64,000 bases of DNA from DATEGZ01 sp035519535 (GTDB taxonomy: Bacteria; Acidobacteriota; Vicinamibacteria; Vicinamibacterales; SCN-69-37): assembly GCA_035519535.1 (NCBI GenBank), contig DATIWF010000064.1, positions 35,048 through 99,047 on the forward strand. The letters are read 5' to 3'. Shown here one piece after another: positions 20,217 through 28,046 of the stretch. The notes under the pieces were generated by a model. That model did not search any database. It was not told the DNA's origin and was given only the letters and a program-made list of their open reading frames with translations. Positions within the stretch are counted from its first letter, which is position 1, and the number at the start of each line of letters is the position of its first letter. Position numbers and translations under genes: made by a program.

Positions 20217-21218
20217 CTACGTCCGCGCCGTCTGCCCCTGAAGCCGCGAGGCGATCTCCCGGACCACGACTTCGCCGTGAAACCGCCCGTTCTCGATGAA
20301 GATGCGGCCGCTCTGCTGCCCGGCGATGCAGGCACCGATGACGAACAGCCCAGGCACCGTCGTCTCGTAGGTGTCGGGGTGATGCACGGGCGCGCCGATG
20401 CTTTCGTCGATGGCCGCACCGGCCTGGCGCAGGAGTGTCGTATCCGAGCGATAGCCGGTCAGGAGCAGGACCGCATCGGCCGGCTCCCGCAGCCGGCCGC
20501 CGGGACCATCGACGAACACGTGCTCCGGCGTGATCTCGACGACGTGCGTCGAGAACAGCGCGCGGATCGAGCCCTCCTTGATGCGGTTCTCGATGTCCGG
20601 CTTGACCCAGTACTTGATCGACTCGCCGAGCGCCTCGCGGCGATGCACCATCAGGACCTGCCCGCCGTTTCGGAAGATGTCGAGCGCCGCCTCCGCCGCC
20701 GAGTTCTTGCCGCCCACGATGACGACCCGGCGCCGGTAGAACGCGTGCGGCTCGCGGTAGTAGTGAGAGACATTTGGCAGATCCTCGCCGGGCACGCCGA
20801 GCCGGTTCGGCAGGTCGTAGGCGCCCGTCGCGATGACCACCGCTCGGGCCGTCCGGGTCGCCGGCGCGCCGTGCACCGGGTGAGACGTGACGACGAAGCC
20901 GTCCGGCCGGCGCGTAATCGTCGTGACAGGCTCGTCGAATCGCACGTCGATCCGCGCCGAGTCCGTCACCCGCCGGTAGTAGCGCAGCGCTTCCTGCCGC
21001 GTCGGCTTCTCGTACGGGCTCACGAACGGGAAGCCGCCGATCTCGAGCAGCTCTGGCGTCGTGAAGAACACCATGTCGGTGGGATAGTGCAGGAGCGAAT
21101 TGACGAGCGCGCCCTTCTCCAGGACGACGTACGAGAGCCCGCGCCGCGAGGCCGCGATGGCGGCGGCGAGCCCGGCGGGACCCGCGCCGACGATGAGGAG
21201 GTCGGATGGCTCAGGCAC
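20217..21218 (-). CDS. ypdA: YpdA-family FAD/NAD(P) oxidoreductase (putative bacillithiol disulfide reductase)
   Basis: 333 residues, the usual length for YpdA, a flavoprotein that reduces bacillithiol disulfide with NADPH. Seen: FAD-binding GAGPAGLAAAIAA at residues 11-23, the family stretch HYPTDMVFFTTPE, a second dinucleotide fold VIVGGKNSAAEAAL, GESIKYWVKPDIENR, and the C-terminal FVIGACIAG. No CxxC redox pair is present, which fits YpdA and not thioredoxin reductase. The start is a GTG at 21216-21218. Bacillithiol synthesis genes (bshABC) are not in the window. Confidence 0.9.
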   Translation of the reverse strand: MPEPSDLLIVGAGPAGLAAAIAASRRGLSYVVLEKGALVNSLLHYPTDMVFFTTPELLEIGGFPFVSPYEKPTRQEALRYYRRVTDSARIDVRFDEPVTTITRRPDGFVVTSHPVHGAPATRTARAVVIATGAYDLPNRLGVPGEDLPNVSHYYREPHAFYRRRVVIVGGKNSAAEAALDIFRNGGQVLMVHRREALGESIKYWVKPDIENRIKEGSIRALFSTHVVEITPEHVFVDGPGGRLREPADAVLLLTGYRSDTTLLRQAGAAIDESIGAPVHHPDTYETTVPGLFVIGACIAGQQSGRIFIENGRFHGEVVVREIASRLQGQTART

Positions 21219-21221
21219 GTT

Positions 21222-21260
21222 TCGACGTCTCGACTCTCTGACTTCTCGACCTCCCGGCCC
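21222..21260. repeat. Short 7-base repeat, TCTCGAC-like
   Basis: The 42-base gap between YpdA and the next gene reads as loose 7-base words (cgacgtc, tcgactc, tctgact, tctcgac) running up to that gene's stop codon. It is short and degenerate. Confidence 0.5.
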
Positions 21261-21890
21261 TCACTGACGGCCCGGGACGTATTCAATCCGCATGTTGGAG
21301 ACGATCGCCACCGGCCGCCCCGGGGTCGTGAACGCCGCGTGCGCGGTCCGCGTGTCGATGTCCTGTCGGATGCCCACGATGCCGATCGCCTGGACGCCCG
21401 CCGGAATCGTCACGCGCACGGCCTGCGCCGGCCCCGGCGCCACCGCCTTGACGCCGGCCGGGCCTGTGCCCGTGATGCGATCGAAGAGGTCCTGCACGGT
21501 CCGGAACTCGCCGACGACCGCCGCGCGGTCGATGACTTCCCCCGTCGGCCGGATCACGCCGACGACGACGGTGTGCCGTTGAAACGCCTGGGCCGGATCG
21601 GTCGGACCGGCCGGCGCCGAAAACCGGTTGTGCAGATCGAAGAGCAGCGTCGCGGCACCGGTATGCGGTGGAATCGCCATGGCGACGCTCCTGGCCGGCG
21701 TATTCGCGATGATGACGTCGCAGAACGACCGGTTGGTCTTCACGCCCGCGCCGAGCGCCGACACGCAGGTCGCGTCCTTCGCGAGTTTGGTGGACGCGGC
21801 GCGGCGTGTAGCCGCGGAGCCGCCCTGCCCGGCTGACACGCTCGCCGACACGGCAAGCAAGCCCACCAGGGCGACGCACGCGCGAAACAT
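21261..21890 (-). CDS. Secreted protein of unknown function
   Basis: 209 residues with a clear signal peptide (MFRACVALVGLLAVSASVSAG). The mature part has two cysteines (in ATCVSAL and RSFCDV), which may form a disulfide, and is rich in beta-forming stretches (HTVVVGVIRP, AVRVTIPAG, AIGIVGIRQ). I recognise no family. The gene lies between folE and ypdA on the minus strand, and its last codons run into a short repeat. Confidence 0.7.
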   Translation of the reverse strand: MFRACVALVGLLAVSASVSAGQGGSAATRRAASTKLAKDATCVSALGAGVKTNRSFCDVIIANTPARSVAMAIPPHTGAATLLFDLHNRFSAPAGPTDPAQAFQRHTVVVGVIRPTGEVIDRAAVVGEFRTVQDLFDRITGTGPAGVKAVAPGPAQAVRVTIPAGVQAIGIVGIRQDIDTRTAHAAFTTPGRPVAIVSNMRIEYVPGRQ

Positions 21891-21929
21891 CAGGGTCAGT
21901 ATATCGTCCTCAGTACCTGGCGCCTGAAC

Positions 21930-22075
21930 GAGATCGACAATCGATCATTGGCATCGACAATCGGCCATGGCCATCGGGCCAGCGCTCAATTGCTCGCTGC
22001 CGTCGGGCGATCGCTCAATACAATCGCGCGATCGCCCGTCTCCCGATGCAATCACCCATCACCGATCGCCAATCT
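21930..22075. repeat. Family A ATCG-type intergenic repeat (copy A4)
   Basis: Degenerate 7-base words (gatcgcc, cgtctcc, atcaccc, atcaccg, atcgcca) fill the gap upstream of the secreted protein and downstream of folE. The folE C-terminus (EIGDR) and its stop fall inside the element. Confidence 0.82.
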
Positions 22076-22655
22076 CCATTGGCCGCTCGTCCATCGCGGG
22101 CCCGAGCGGCCCGGCGCACCGAATGAGCTGCAGGAACTCGTTCCTGGTGCGCGCGTCGGCGTGAAAGGCGCCGAGCATCGCGCTCGTGGTGGTGGTCGCG
22201 TTCTGTTTTTCGACGCCGCGCATCGCCATGCAGAGGTGCGTCGCCTCCATGACGACGGCGACCCCGATCGGGGCGATGCGCGACTCGATCGTCTCGGCAA
22301 TCTGAGACGTCAGCCGCTCCTGCACCTGCAGGCGCCGCGCAAACACCTCGACGATGCGGGGGATCTTGCTGAGGCCGATGACGCGGCCGTCCGGGATGTA
22401 CGCGATGTGACACTTGCCGAAGAACGGCAGCAGGTGGTGCTCGCAGAGGCTGTAGAAGTCGATGTCGCGCACGATCACCATCTCGTTATACTCGACGGAG
22501 AACAGCGCGCCGTTGATCACGTCGTCGATATTGGCGCGGTAGCCGCTCGTGAGAAACTCCAGCGATTTCGCCACCCGCCGCGGCGTCTCCCGCAACCCCT
22601 CGCGGTCGGGATCTTCGCCAAGCTCCGCCAGAAGACGTCTGATCGTGTTCTCCAT
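22059..22655 (-). CDS. folE: GTP cyclohydrolase I
   Basis: 198 residues; converts GTP to dihydroneopterin triphosphate, the first step of folate and pterin synthesis. Conserved features include DPDREGLRETPRR near the N-terminus, the zinc-site motif CEHHLLPF, and EATHLCMAMRGVEK with the second zinc cysteine. The usual end (FLQLIR) is followed by about 19 extra residues, the last few read from repeat sequence. The start codon overlaps that of the divergent TPR gene. Confidence 0.96.
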   Translation of the reverse strand: MENTIRRLLAELGEDPDREGLRETPRRVAKSLEFLTSGYRANIDDVINGALFSVEYNEMVIVRDIDFYSLCEHHLLPFFGKCHIAYIPDGRVIGLSKIPRIVEVFARRLQVQERLTSQIAETIESRIAPIGVAVVMEATHLCMAMRGVEKQNATTTTSAMLGAFHADARTRNEFLQLIRCAGPLGPAMDERPMEIGDR

Positions 22656-23346
22656 GCTGGCATTCTACCTAATGGGCGCGCGTGGGGCCGCACAAGAGTC
22701 TCCGGACGAGTTGTATCGCCACCGTGAAGACCTCGCGTCGGCCAAGCGCGCGGTCGGCCTCTGGGCCGCGCAGGCCGCGGACGGCAAGGACTTCGACGCC
22801 TCGTGGAAGCTCGCGCGCGGATGCTACTGGCTCGGCACGCAGGGCCCGGACGCCGAGCGGCGGGATGCGCTCGAGCGCGGCGTCAAGGCCGGCGAGCAGG
22901 CGATCGCGCTCGACCGGTCGAAGCCCGAGGGCCATTTCTGGCTCGCCGCAAACATGGGCGCGCTCGCCGAGTCCTTCGGTTTCGTCCAGGGGATCAAGTA
23001 CAAGGGGCGGATCAAGGACGAGCTGGAGCAGGTGCTCAAGATCGACGAAGGCTGGCAGCAGGGATCGGCCGACCGCGCGCTGGGCTGGTGGTACCATCGC
23101 GTGCCCGGGCTCTTCGGCGGCAGCGAGAGCAAGGCGGAGACCTACATCCGCAAGTCGCTCACCTACAATCCGCAGAGCACGGTGTCGCTGTATTTTCTGT
23201 CCGAGGTCCTGCTGGAGCGCGGCAAGAAGGACGAGGCGCGCAAGACGCTGCAGCAGGTCCTCGACGCGCCGCTCGATCCCGACTGGGCCCCGGAAGACAG
23301 GGGCTTCAAGCGCAAGGCTGAGGGACTGTCAGCGAAGATCAAATGA
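22654..23346 (+). CDS. Secreted TPR-type protein (TRAP transporter T-component-like)
   Basis: 230 residues from the ATG at 22654. The region has tetratricopeptide character: alternating small and aromatic residues in RGCYWLG, GHFWLAANMG, RALGWWYHRVPGLFGG and SLYFLSEVLLERGKKDEARK. It resembles the TatT/T-component family by the YKG, WYHRVPGLFGGS and YFLSEV pattern. The N-terminus (FYLMGARGAAQ) looks like the end of a signal peptide; starting at a GTG at 22645 or further upstream would give a fuller one, but overlaps folE. Function unknown. Confidence 0.7.
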   Translation: MLAFYLMGARGAAQESPDELYRHREDLASAKRAVGLWAAQAADGKDFDASWKLARGCYWLGTQGPDAERRDALERGVKAGEQAIALDRSKPEGHFWLAANMGALAESFGFVQGIKYKGRIKDELEQVLKIDEGWQQGSADRALGWWYHRVPGLFGGSESKAETYIRKSLTYNPQSTVSLYFLSEVLLERGKKDEARKTLQQVLDAPLDPDWAPEDRGFKRKAEGLSAKIK

Positions 23347-23348
23347 CC

Positions 23349-23400
23349 GCATCGAGAGATTGTGGGATCGCATCAATGCGATTCCGAAATCTCTCAATGC
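23349..23400. terminator. Family G stem-loop between convergent genes (copy G2)
   Basis: GCATCGAGAGATT (23349-23361) pairs, with one mismatch, with AATCTCTCAATGC (23388-23400). Inside it sits a perfect inner hairpin, ATCGCA-TCAA-TGCGAT (23367-23382). It lies between the converging TPR and hydroxyacyl-CoA dehydrogenase genes and could serve both as a terminator. The left half matches copy G1. Confidence 0.6.
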
Positions 23401-23403
23401 CAG

Positions 23404-24252
23404 CTAGTACTTGTAGAATCCTTCTCCACTCTTGCGCCCCAACTTCCCGGCGAGCACCATGCGCTTCAAGAGCGGCGGCGCGGCGAACATCGCGTCCTTG
23501 TACTCGTCGAACATGATGTTCGCGATGTAGTAGGTCGTGTCGAGGCCGACGAAGTCGAGCAGCGTGAGCGGGCCCATCGGGTAGCCGCAGCCGAGCTTCA
23601 TGCCCTTGTCGATGTCCTCGATCGTGCCGAGCCCGCGCTCGTAGCAGCGGATCGCGTCGAGCAGGTACGGCACGAGCAGGCGGTTGACGATGAACCCGGG
23701 CTTGTCGGGCGCGGTGATCGGGTCCTTGCCGAGCGCCTGCGAGAACGAGAAGAGCGTCTGGTACGTCTCGTCGCTCGTCGTCAGCGCGCGCACGACCTCG
23801 ACGAGCTTCATGAGCGGCACCGGGTTGAAGAAGTGCAGCCCGCCGAAGCGATCCGGCCGCTTCGTCTTGGCCGCCAGCTCCGTGATGCAGAGCGACGACG
23901 TGTTCGACGCGAAGATCGTGTGCGTTCCGACGCCCGCCTCGAGGAACGTGTAGGCCGCGGCCTTCTCCTCGACGTTCTCGATGATGGCCTCGACGATGAT
24001 GTCGCAGTCCTTCATCGCGGCGAACTGCGTCGTGCCGGTCAGGTTGCCCAGCGTGGTGTCGCGCTGCTCGGCCGTGACCTTCCCCTTGCTGACGCCGTCG
24101 TCGAGGAAGCGTTTGATGCGCGCCATCCCTTTGTCGAGCGCGCCTTGATTGACCTCGCGGACAATCGTCTTGAAGCCCGCGCCCGCGGCCACTTGCGCAA
24201 TGCCCGAGCCCATCAGGCCGCATCCCAGCACGCCAACCGTCTTGATCTGCAT
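23404..24252 (-). CDS. 3-hydroxybutyryl-CoA dehydrogenase
   Basis: 282 residues from the ATG at 24250-24252. Reduces or oxidises the 3-hydroxyacyl-CoA/3-oxoacyl-CoA pair with NAD(P). Seen: Rossmann GCGLMGSGIAQ near residues 10-20, SNTSSL, the catalytic His in HFFNPVPLMKLVEVV, KDKPGFIVNR-like DKPGFIVNR, and the terminal GRKSGEGFYKY. It lies in a minus-strand cluster with two thiolases, so it probably works in short-chain beta-oxidation or acetoacetyl-CoA metabolism. Confidence 0.94.
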   Translation of the reverse strand: MQIKTVGVLGCGLMGSGIAQVAAGAGFKTIVREVNQGALDKGMARIKRFLDDGVSKGKVTAEQRDTTLGNLTGTTQFAAMKDCDIIVEAIIENVEEKAAAYTFLEAGVGTHTIFASNTSSLCITELAAKTKRPDRFGGLHFFNPVPLMKLVEVVRALTTSDETYQTLFSFSQALGKDPITAPDKPGFIVNRLLVPYLLDAIRCYERGLGTIEDIDKGMKLGCGYPMGPLTLLDFVGLDTTYYIANIMFDEYKDAMFAAPPLLKRMVLAGKLGRKSGEGFYKY

Positions 24253-24267
24253 CAATGTCCCCTTATC

Positions 24268-24302
24268 AAGTTCGAAGCGAGAAGCCTCTCACTTCCAACT
24301 TC
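24268..24302. repeat. Short family D heptamer element (copy D4)
   Basis: Five 7-base words (aagttcg, aagcgag, aagcctc, tcacttc, caacttc) form a small inverted arrangement in the hbd-thiolase gap. A separate hairpin, GCGGCT-AA-AGCCGC (24325-24338), overlaps the thiolase stop codon. Confidence 0.6.
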
Positions 24303-24327
24303 CGCCACGCGGTCTGCCTGCGGGCGG

Positions 24328-25506
24328 CTAAAGCCGCTCGACGATCGCTGCAATTCCCTGGCCACCACCGATGCACGCTGTGGCCAAGCCGTAGCGCTGG
24401 CCTCGGCGGCCCAGTTCGAGCAGGAGCGTCAGCAGCAGTCGCGTCCCCGTCATCCCCAGCGGGTGACCGAGCGCGATCGCGCCGCCGTTGACGTTCGTCT
24501 TGTCGCGGTCGAGACCCAGCTCCTTCTCCACCGCCAGGTATTGGCCCGCAAACGCTTCGTTGACCTCGATGAGGTCGATATCCTGCAGCGAGAGGCCCGC
24601 CTTGGCCAGCGCCTTCCTCGTCGCCGGCGCGGGCCCCATCCCCATGTAGGCCGGCTCGACGCCCACGGCCGCCCACGCGACGAGCCGCCCGATCGGCTTC
24701 AGGCCCTTCGACTTGACGGCCTTGTCGCCGGCCAGAATCAGCGCGGCGCCCCCGTCCACGATGCCGCTGGCGTTCCCGGCCGTCACCGACCCGTCCTTCG
24801 AGAACGCCGCCGGCAGCTTTGCGAGCCCTTCGAGCGTCGTATCGGCGCGCAGGTGGTCGTCCTTGTCGACGATGGTGACGCCGCGGCGGGACTTGATCTC
24901 GACCGGCGTGACTTCGTCCTTGAAGCGCCCCTCGGCCCACGCGCGGGAGGCCGCCTGCTGGCTGCGCAGCGCGTAGGCGTCCTGCGCCTCGCGCGAGATC
25001 TCGTACTTCGCCGCGCACTTTTCGGCCGTCTGGGCCATGAAGAGACCGCAGTACGGATCGAGCAGCGCTTCGTAGAGCGAGTCCTCGAGTTTGCCCTGCG
25101 CGAGCTTGAGCCCGCTGCGCAGCCCGCGGATGACGTGGGGCGCCTGGCTCATGCTCTCGATGCCGCCCGTGAGGACGATGTCGGCCTCGCCGAGCTGCAG
25201 CAGCTGCGCGCCGCTCACGGCGGCCTGAATGCCCGACCCGCACAAGCGATTGACGGTCAGCGCCGGCACCTCGATCGGCACGCCGGCCTTGAGCGCGACG
25301 TGCCGCGCGCCGTAGATCGCGTCGCTGCTCGTCTGCATCACATTGCCGACCACCGCGTGGTCCACCCACTCGGGTTTCACGCCTGTCCGCTCGAACGCCG
25401 CGCGCGCGGCGATCGCCCCAAGCTCCAGCGCGGACACGTCCTTCAGCGCCCCCGCGTATTCGGTCATGGGGGTGCGGGCGCCACCAATCACAAGAACTTC
25501 GCTCAT
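24328..25506 (-). CDS. Acetyl-CoA C-acetyltransferase (thiolase)
   Basis: 392 residues, standard for thiolase. Seen: ARTPMTEYAGAL at the N-terminus, the active cysteine in NRLCGSGIQA near residue 88, GGIESMSQAP, NEAFAGQ, the catalytic His in GGAIALGHPLGMTG, and the second cysteine in ATACIGGGQG. It condenses or cleaves acetoacetyl-CoA or longer 3-oxoacyl-CoA. An AAGGAG site sits 7 bases before the ATG. Confidence 0.94.
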   Translation of the reverse strand: MSEVLVIGGARTPMTEYAGALKDVSALELGAIAARAAFERTGVKPEWVDHAVVGNVMQTSSDAIYGARHVALKAGVPIEVPALTVNRLCGSGIQAAVSGAQLLQLGEADIVLTGGIESMSQAPHVIRGLRSGLKLAQGKLEDSLYEALLDPYCGLFMAQTAEKCAAKYEISREAQDAYALRSQQAASRAWAEGRFKDEVTPVEIKSRRGVTIVDKDDHLRADTTLEGLAKLPAAFSKDGSVTAGNASGIVDGGAALILAGDKAVKSKGLKPIGRLVAWAAVGVEPAYMGMGPAPATRKALAKAGLSLQDIDLIEVNEAFAGQYLAVEKELGLDRDKTNVNGGAIALGHPLGMTGTRLLLTLLLELGRRGQRYGLATACIGGGQGIAAIVERL

Positions 25507-25516
25507 CGATCTCCTT

Positions 25517-25626
25517 CAGGCACTAGGCACTGGGCACTGGGCACTGGGCATTAGGCACTGGCGAGTGTCACGCTGCCTCGTGCACTCGCGGGTGCCGGGT
25601 GCCTCCGTGCTCTCTTGCCTAATGCC
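25517..25626. repeat. Family F heptamer array with inverted arm (copy F2)
   Basis: Seven 7-base words (caggcac, taggcac, tgggcac twice, tgggcat, taggcac, tggcgag) are followed by a spacer and opposite-sense words (gggtgcc, tccgtgc, cctaatg). The element fills the gap between the thiolase and the dehydrogenase and includes the latter's last codons and stop (aggcattag on the minus strand). Confidence 0.88.
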
Positions 25627-26668
25627 TGATCTTATTGGCAATCCAATCCCCCACCTGCGACGTCCCGAGCGTGCCCCCGATGTCCGTCGTCGTCTGGCCG
25701 GCAAGGACGGCGGCCTCGACGGCGGCTTCGATCCGCTTGGCCTCGTCCTTCCAGCCGAGCGTGTCGAGCATCAGCGCGGCCGACAGAATCGCACCCATCG
25801 GGTTGGCGACGTTCTTCCCGGCCAGGGGCGGCGCCGATCCGTGCACGGGCTCGAAGAGCGACGTGCGGCCGGGATGGATGTTGCCCGACGCGGCCATGCC
25901 GAGGCCGCCCTGCAGCGCGCCGCCGATGTCCGTGATGATGTCGCCGAACAGGTTGTTCGTAACGATGACCTCGAACTGCCCCGGGTCTCGCACCAGGAAG
26001 AGTGCGAGCGCGTCGATGAAGAGGTGTGTCGGCGTGATCGTCGGGTACTGCCCGGCGACCTCGCGAAAGACGCGCTGCCAGAGCGCGTGGCCGTCCGGCA
26101 TCGCGTTGCTCTTGTCGGCCATGCAGACTTTCGTCAGCGCGTGCGCCTTCGCGTACTCGAACGCCTGGCGGATGATCCGCTCGACACCCTTGTAGGTGTT
26201 GACCTCCTCCTGAATCGCGATCTCGTCGGTCGTCCCGGCCTTGAAGCGGCCGCCGATGCCGACGTAGACGCCCTCGGTGTTCTCGCGGAAGACGACGAAG
26301 TTGATGTCCTGCTTGCCGCGGTTCTTGAGGGGACTGAGGCGATCGTCGATCAACCGGACCGGCCGGAAATTGATGTACAGATCGAGCGCGAACCGCGTGC
26401 CGAGCAGGATGTCGCGCGCGGTGCGATTGTCGGGCACGCGCGGATCGCCGAGCGCGCCGAGGAGGATCGCCGCGAAGTCGTCGCGGAGCAGGTCGTAGCC
26501 GTTCGGCGGGATGGTCACGCCGGTCTGGAGGTAGTGATCAGCGCCCCACGGCAGCGTCTCGAGCTCGATGCGGCGGCCGGCCACGTCACAGACGGCCTTC
26601 AACACCTTCACGGCTTCGGCGGTGACTTCCTTGCCGATGCCGTCACCCGGAAGAACTGCGATCCGCAT
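25619..26668 (-). CDS. Isocitrate/isopropylmalate dehydrogenase-family enzyme
   Basis: 349 residues of the decarboxylating beta-hydroxyacid dehydrogenase family, most like 3-isopropylmalate or tartrate/D-malate dehydrogenase. Seen: PGDGIGKEVTAEA at 7-19, NFRPVRLI, FRENTEGVYVGIGG, the catalytic Lys-Asp region DKSNAMPDG, NLFGDIITD, and EPVHGSAP with the NAD-binding HG. Substrate choice cannot be settled here; the neighbours are thiolases and not leucine genes (no leuA/C/D nearby), so LeuB is not assumed. The last residues IRH plus the stop are encoded by a family F repeat unit. Confidence 0.85.
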   Translation of the reverse strand: MRIAVLPGDGIGKEVTAEAVKVLKAVCDVAGRRIELETLPWGADHYLQTGVTIPPNGYDLLRDDFAAILLGALGDPRVPDNRTARDILLGTRFALDLYINFRPVRLIDDRLSPLKNRGKQDINFVVFRENTEGVYVGIGGRFKAGTTDEIAIQEEVNTYKGVERIIRQAFEYAKAHALTKVCMADKSNAMPDGHALWQRVFREVAGQYPTITPTHLFIDALALFLVRDPGQFEVIVTNNLFGDIITDIGGALQGGLGMAASGNIHPGRTSLFEPVHGSAPPLAGKNVANPMGAILSAALMLDTLGWKDEAKRIEAAVEAAVLAGQTTTDIGGTLGTSQVGDWIANKIRH

Positions 26669-26807
26669 CTACGCTCCAACAGAAAATCATATATGAAGTT
26701 CGTGGAGGGAATACAGGTGGCCCCGCGGGCCCGGCGACGCCGGGCAGTCAGATCGACGGCGCCGCGGCCAGCCTTCATGTCCTTCGTGGTTCAGGCCCTT
26801 GGGTCGC

Positions 26808-28016
26808 CTAGGCCACCGCTTCAACCGCCAGCGCCATGCCCAAGCCCCCGCTCACGCACAGCGTGGCGAGCCCGCGGCGGGCCTTGCGGCGGGACATTTC
26901 GTAAAGCAGCGTGACGAGGATCCGCGTGCCCGTACAGCCGATGGGATGGCCGAGCGCGATGGCGCCGCCGTTCACGTTCAATCGCGCGCGATCGATCGGG
27001 ACGTCGCGCAGCACGGCGAGCACTTGGGCGGCGAATGCCTCGTTGAGCTCCACCAGATCGAAGTCGTCGATCTTCAGGCCCGTCCGATCCAACAGCTTGT
27101 GGATCGCCGGCACCGGCCCGATTCCCATGATCCGTGGATCGACGCCCGTCGTCGCCCAGCCGACAATCCGGGCCAGGGGCGTCCGGCCTCGCCGCCTCGC
27201 TTCCTCGGCGCTTGCCAGCACGACCGCCGCGCCGCCGTCGGTGATCCCCGAGGCCGAGCCGGCGGTGACGATCCCGGGCTGGCCATCGACCGGATCGAAC
27301 ACGGGCGGCAGCTTGCGCAGCGCCTCAAGTGTCACGCCTGCCCGCGGATGCTCGTCGCGGTCGAGATCGATCGCCGCGCCTTTGGCATCGCGCCCCGGCG
27401 CCGGTGTGATCTCGTTCTTGAAACGCCCGGCGGCGATGGCTGCCTCCGCCCGCCGCTGGCTCTCGAGGGCGTAGGCGTCCGACGCTTCGCGCGTGATGCC
27501 GTACTGGTGCGCGAGCACGTCGGCCGTCTGGCCCATGATGAGGTTCGAGAGCGGACAGAGGAAACCGTCGCGGTACATGGCGTCCACGAGCGCGAAGTTG
27601 CCCATGCGGTGGCCCCACCGCGCGTCGCCGCTGTCCACGAAATACGGCATGCGGCTCATCGACTCGATGCCGCCCGACAGCACGATCGAGGACTGACCCA
27701 ACTGAATGGCCTGCGCGCCGAGCGCGACCGCTTGCAGGCCGGACGCGCATGCTTGATTGATGGTCTGGGCCGGCACGGCGTCCGGGAGCCCGGCGCGGCG
27801 TCCCACCTGCCGCGCGGGATTCGGCCCGGAGCCGGCCTGTCGGCCGTGGCCGACGAGAACCTCGTCGACGTCGCCGGGCGCGACGCCGGCGCGCTCGAGC
27901 GCCGCTCGCGCAGCCCGGGCGCCTAGTTCTGCTGGATGGGTGTCGCGCAGCGTGCCGCCGTACCGTCCGAGAGGCGTGCGCGCCGCGCCAAGAATGACGA
28001 CATCGGGGAGAGCCAT
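26808..28016 (-). CDS. Acetyl-CoA C-acetyltransferase (second thiolase)
   Basis: 402 residues. Active cysteine in NQACASGLQA near residue 91; GGIESMSRMP, NEAFAAQ, GGAIALGHPIGCTG with the catalytic His, and LCVSGGLG with the second cysteine. The active-site context NQACASG differs from the NRLCGSG of the other thiolase, so the two are not a recent duplication and may differ in chain-length use. A GGGGAGAG site precedes the start. The 139-base gap downstream, before the dehydrogenase, shows no gene or clear repeat. Confidence 0.93.
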   Translation of the reverse strand: MALPDVVILGAARTPLGRYGGTLRDTHPAELGARAARAALERAGVAPGDVDEVLVGHGRQAGSGPNPARQVGRRAGLPDAVPAQTINQACASGLQAVALGAQAIQLGQSSIVLSGGIESMSRMPYFVDSGDARWGHRMGNFALVDAMYRDGFLCPLSNLIMGQTADVLAHQYGITREASDAYALESQRRAEAAIAAGRFKNEITPAPGRDAKGAAIDLDRDEHPRAGVTLEALRKLPPVFDPVDGQPGIVTAGSASGITDGGAAVVLASAEEARRRGRTPLARIVGWATTGVDPRIMGIGPVPAIHKLLDRTGLKIDDFDLVELNEAFAAQVLAVLRDVPIDRARLNVNGGAIALGHPIGCTGTRILVTLLYEMSRRKARRGLATLCVSGGLGMALAVEAVA

Positions 28017-28046
28017 CTCTCCCCGATCATAGTGTGAGATTCGTGC

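Noticed and set aside
20097..21836. A 579-residue plus-strand frame starting with Val-Pro-Asp repeats
   Set aside because: It is the family B array plus antisense of YpdA and its neighbour. The Pro-Asp-Val repeats are only the translated 9-base unit.
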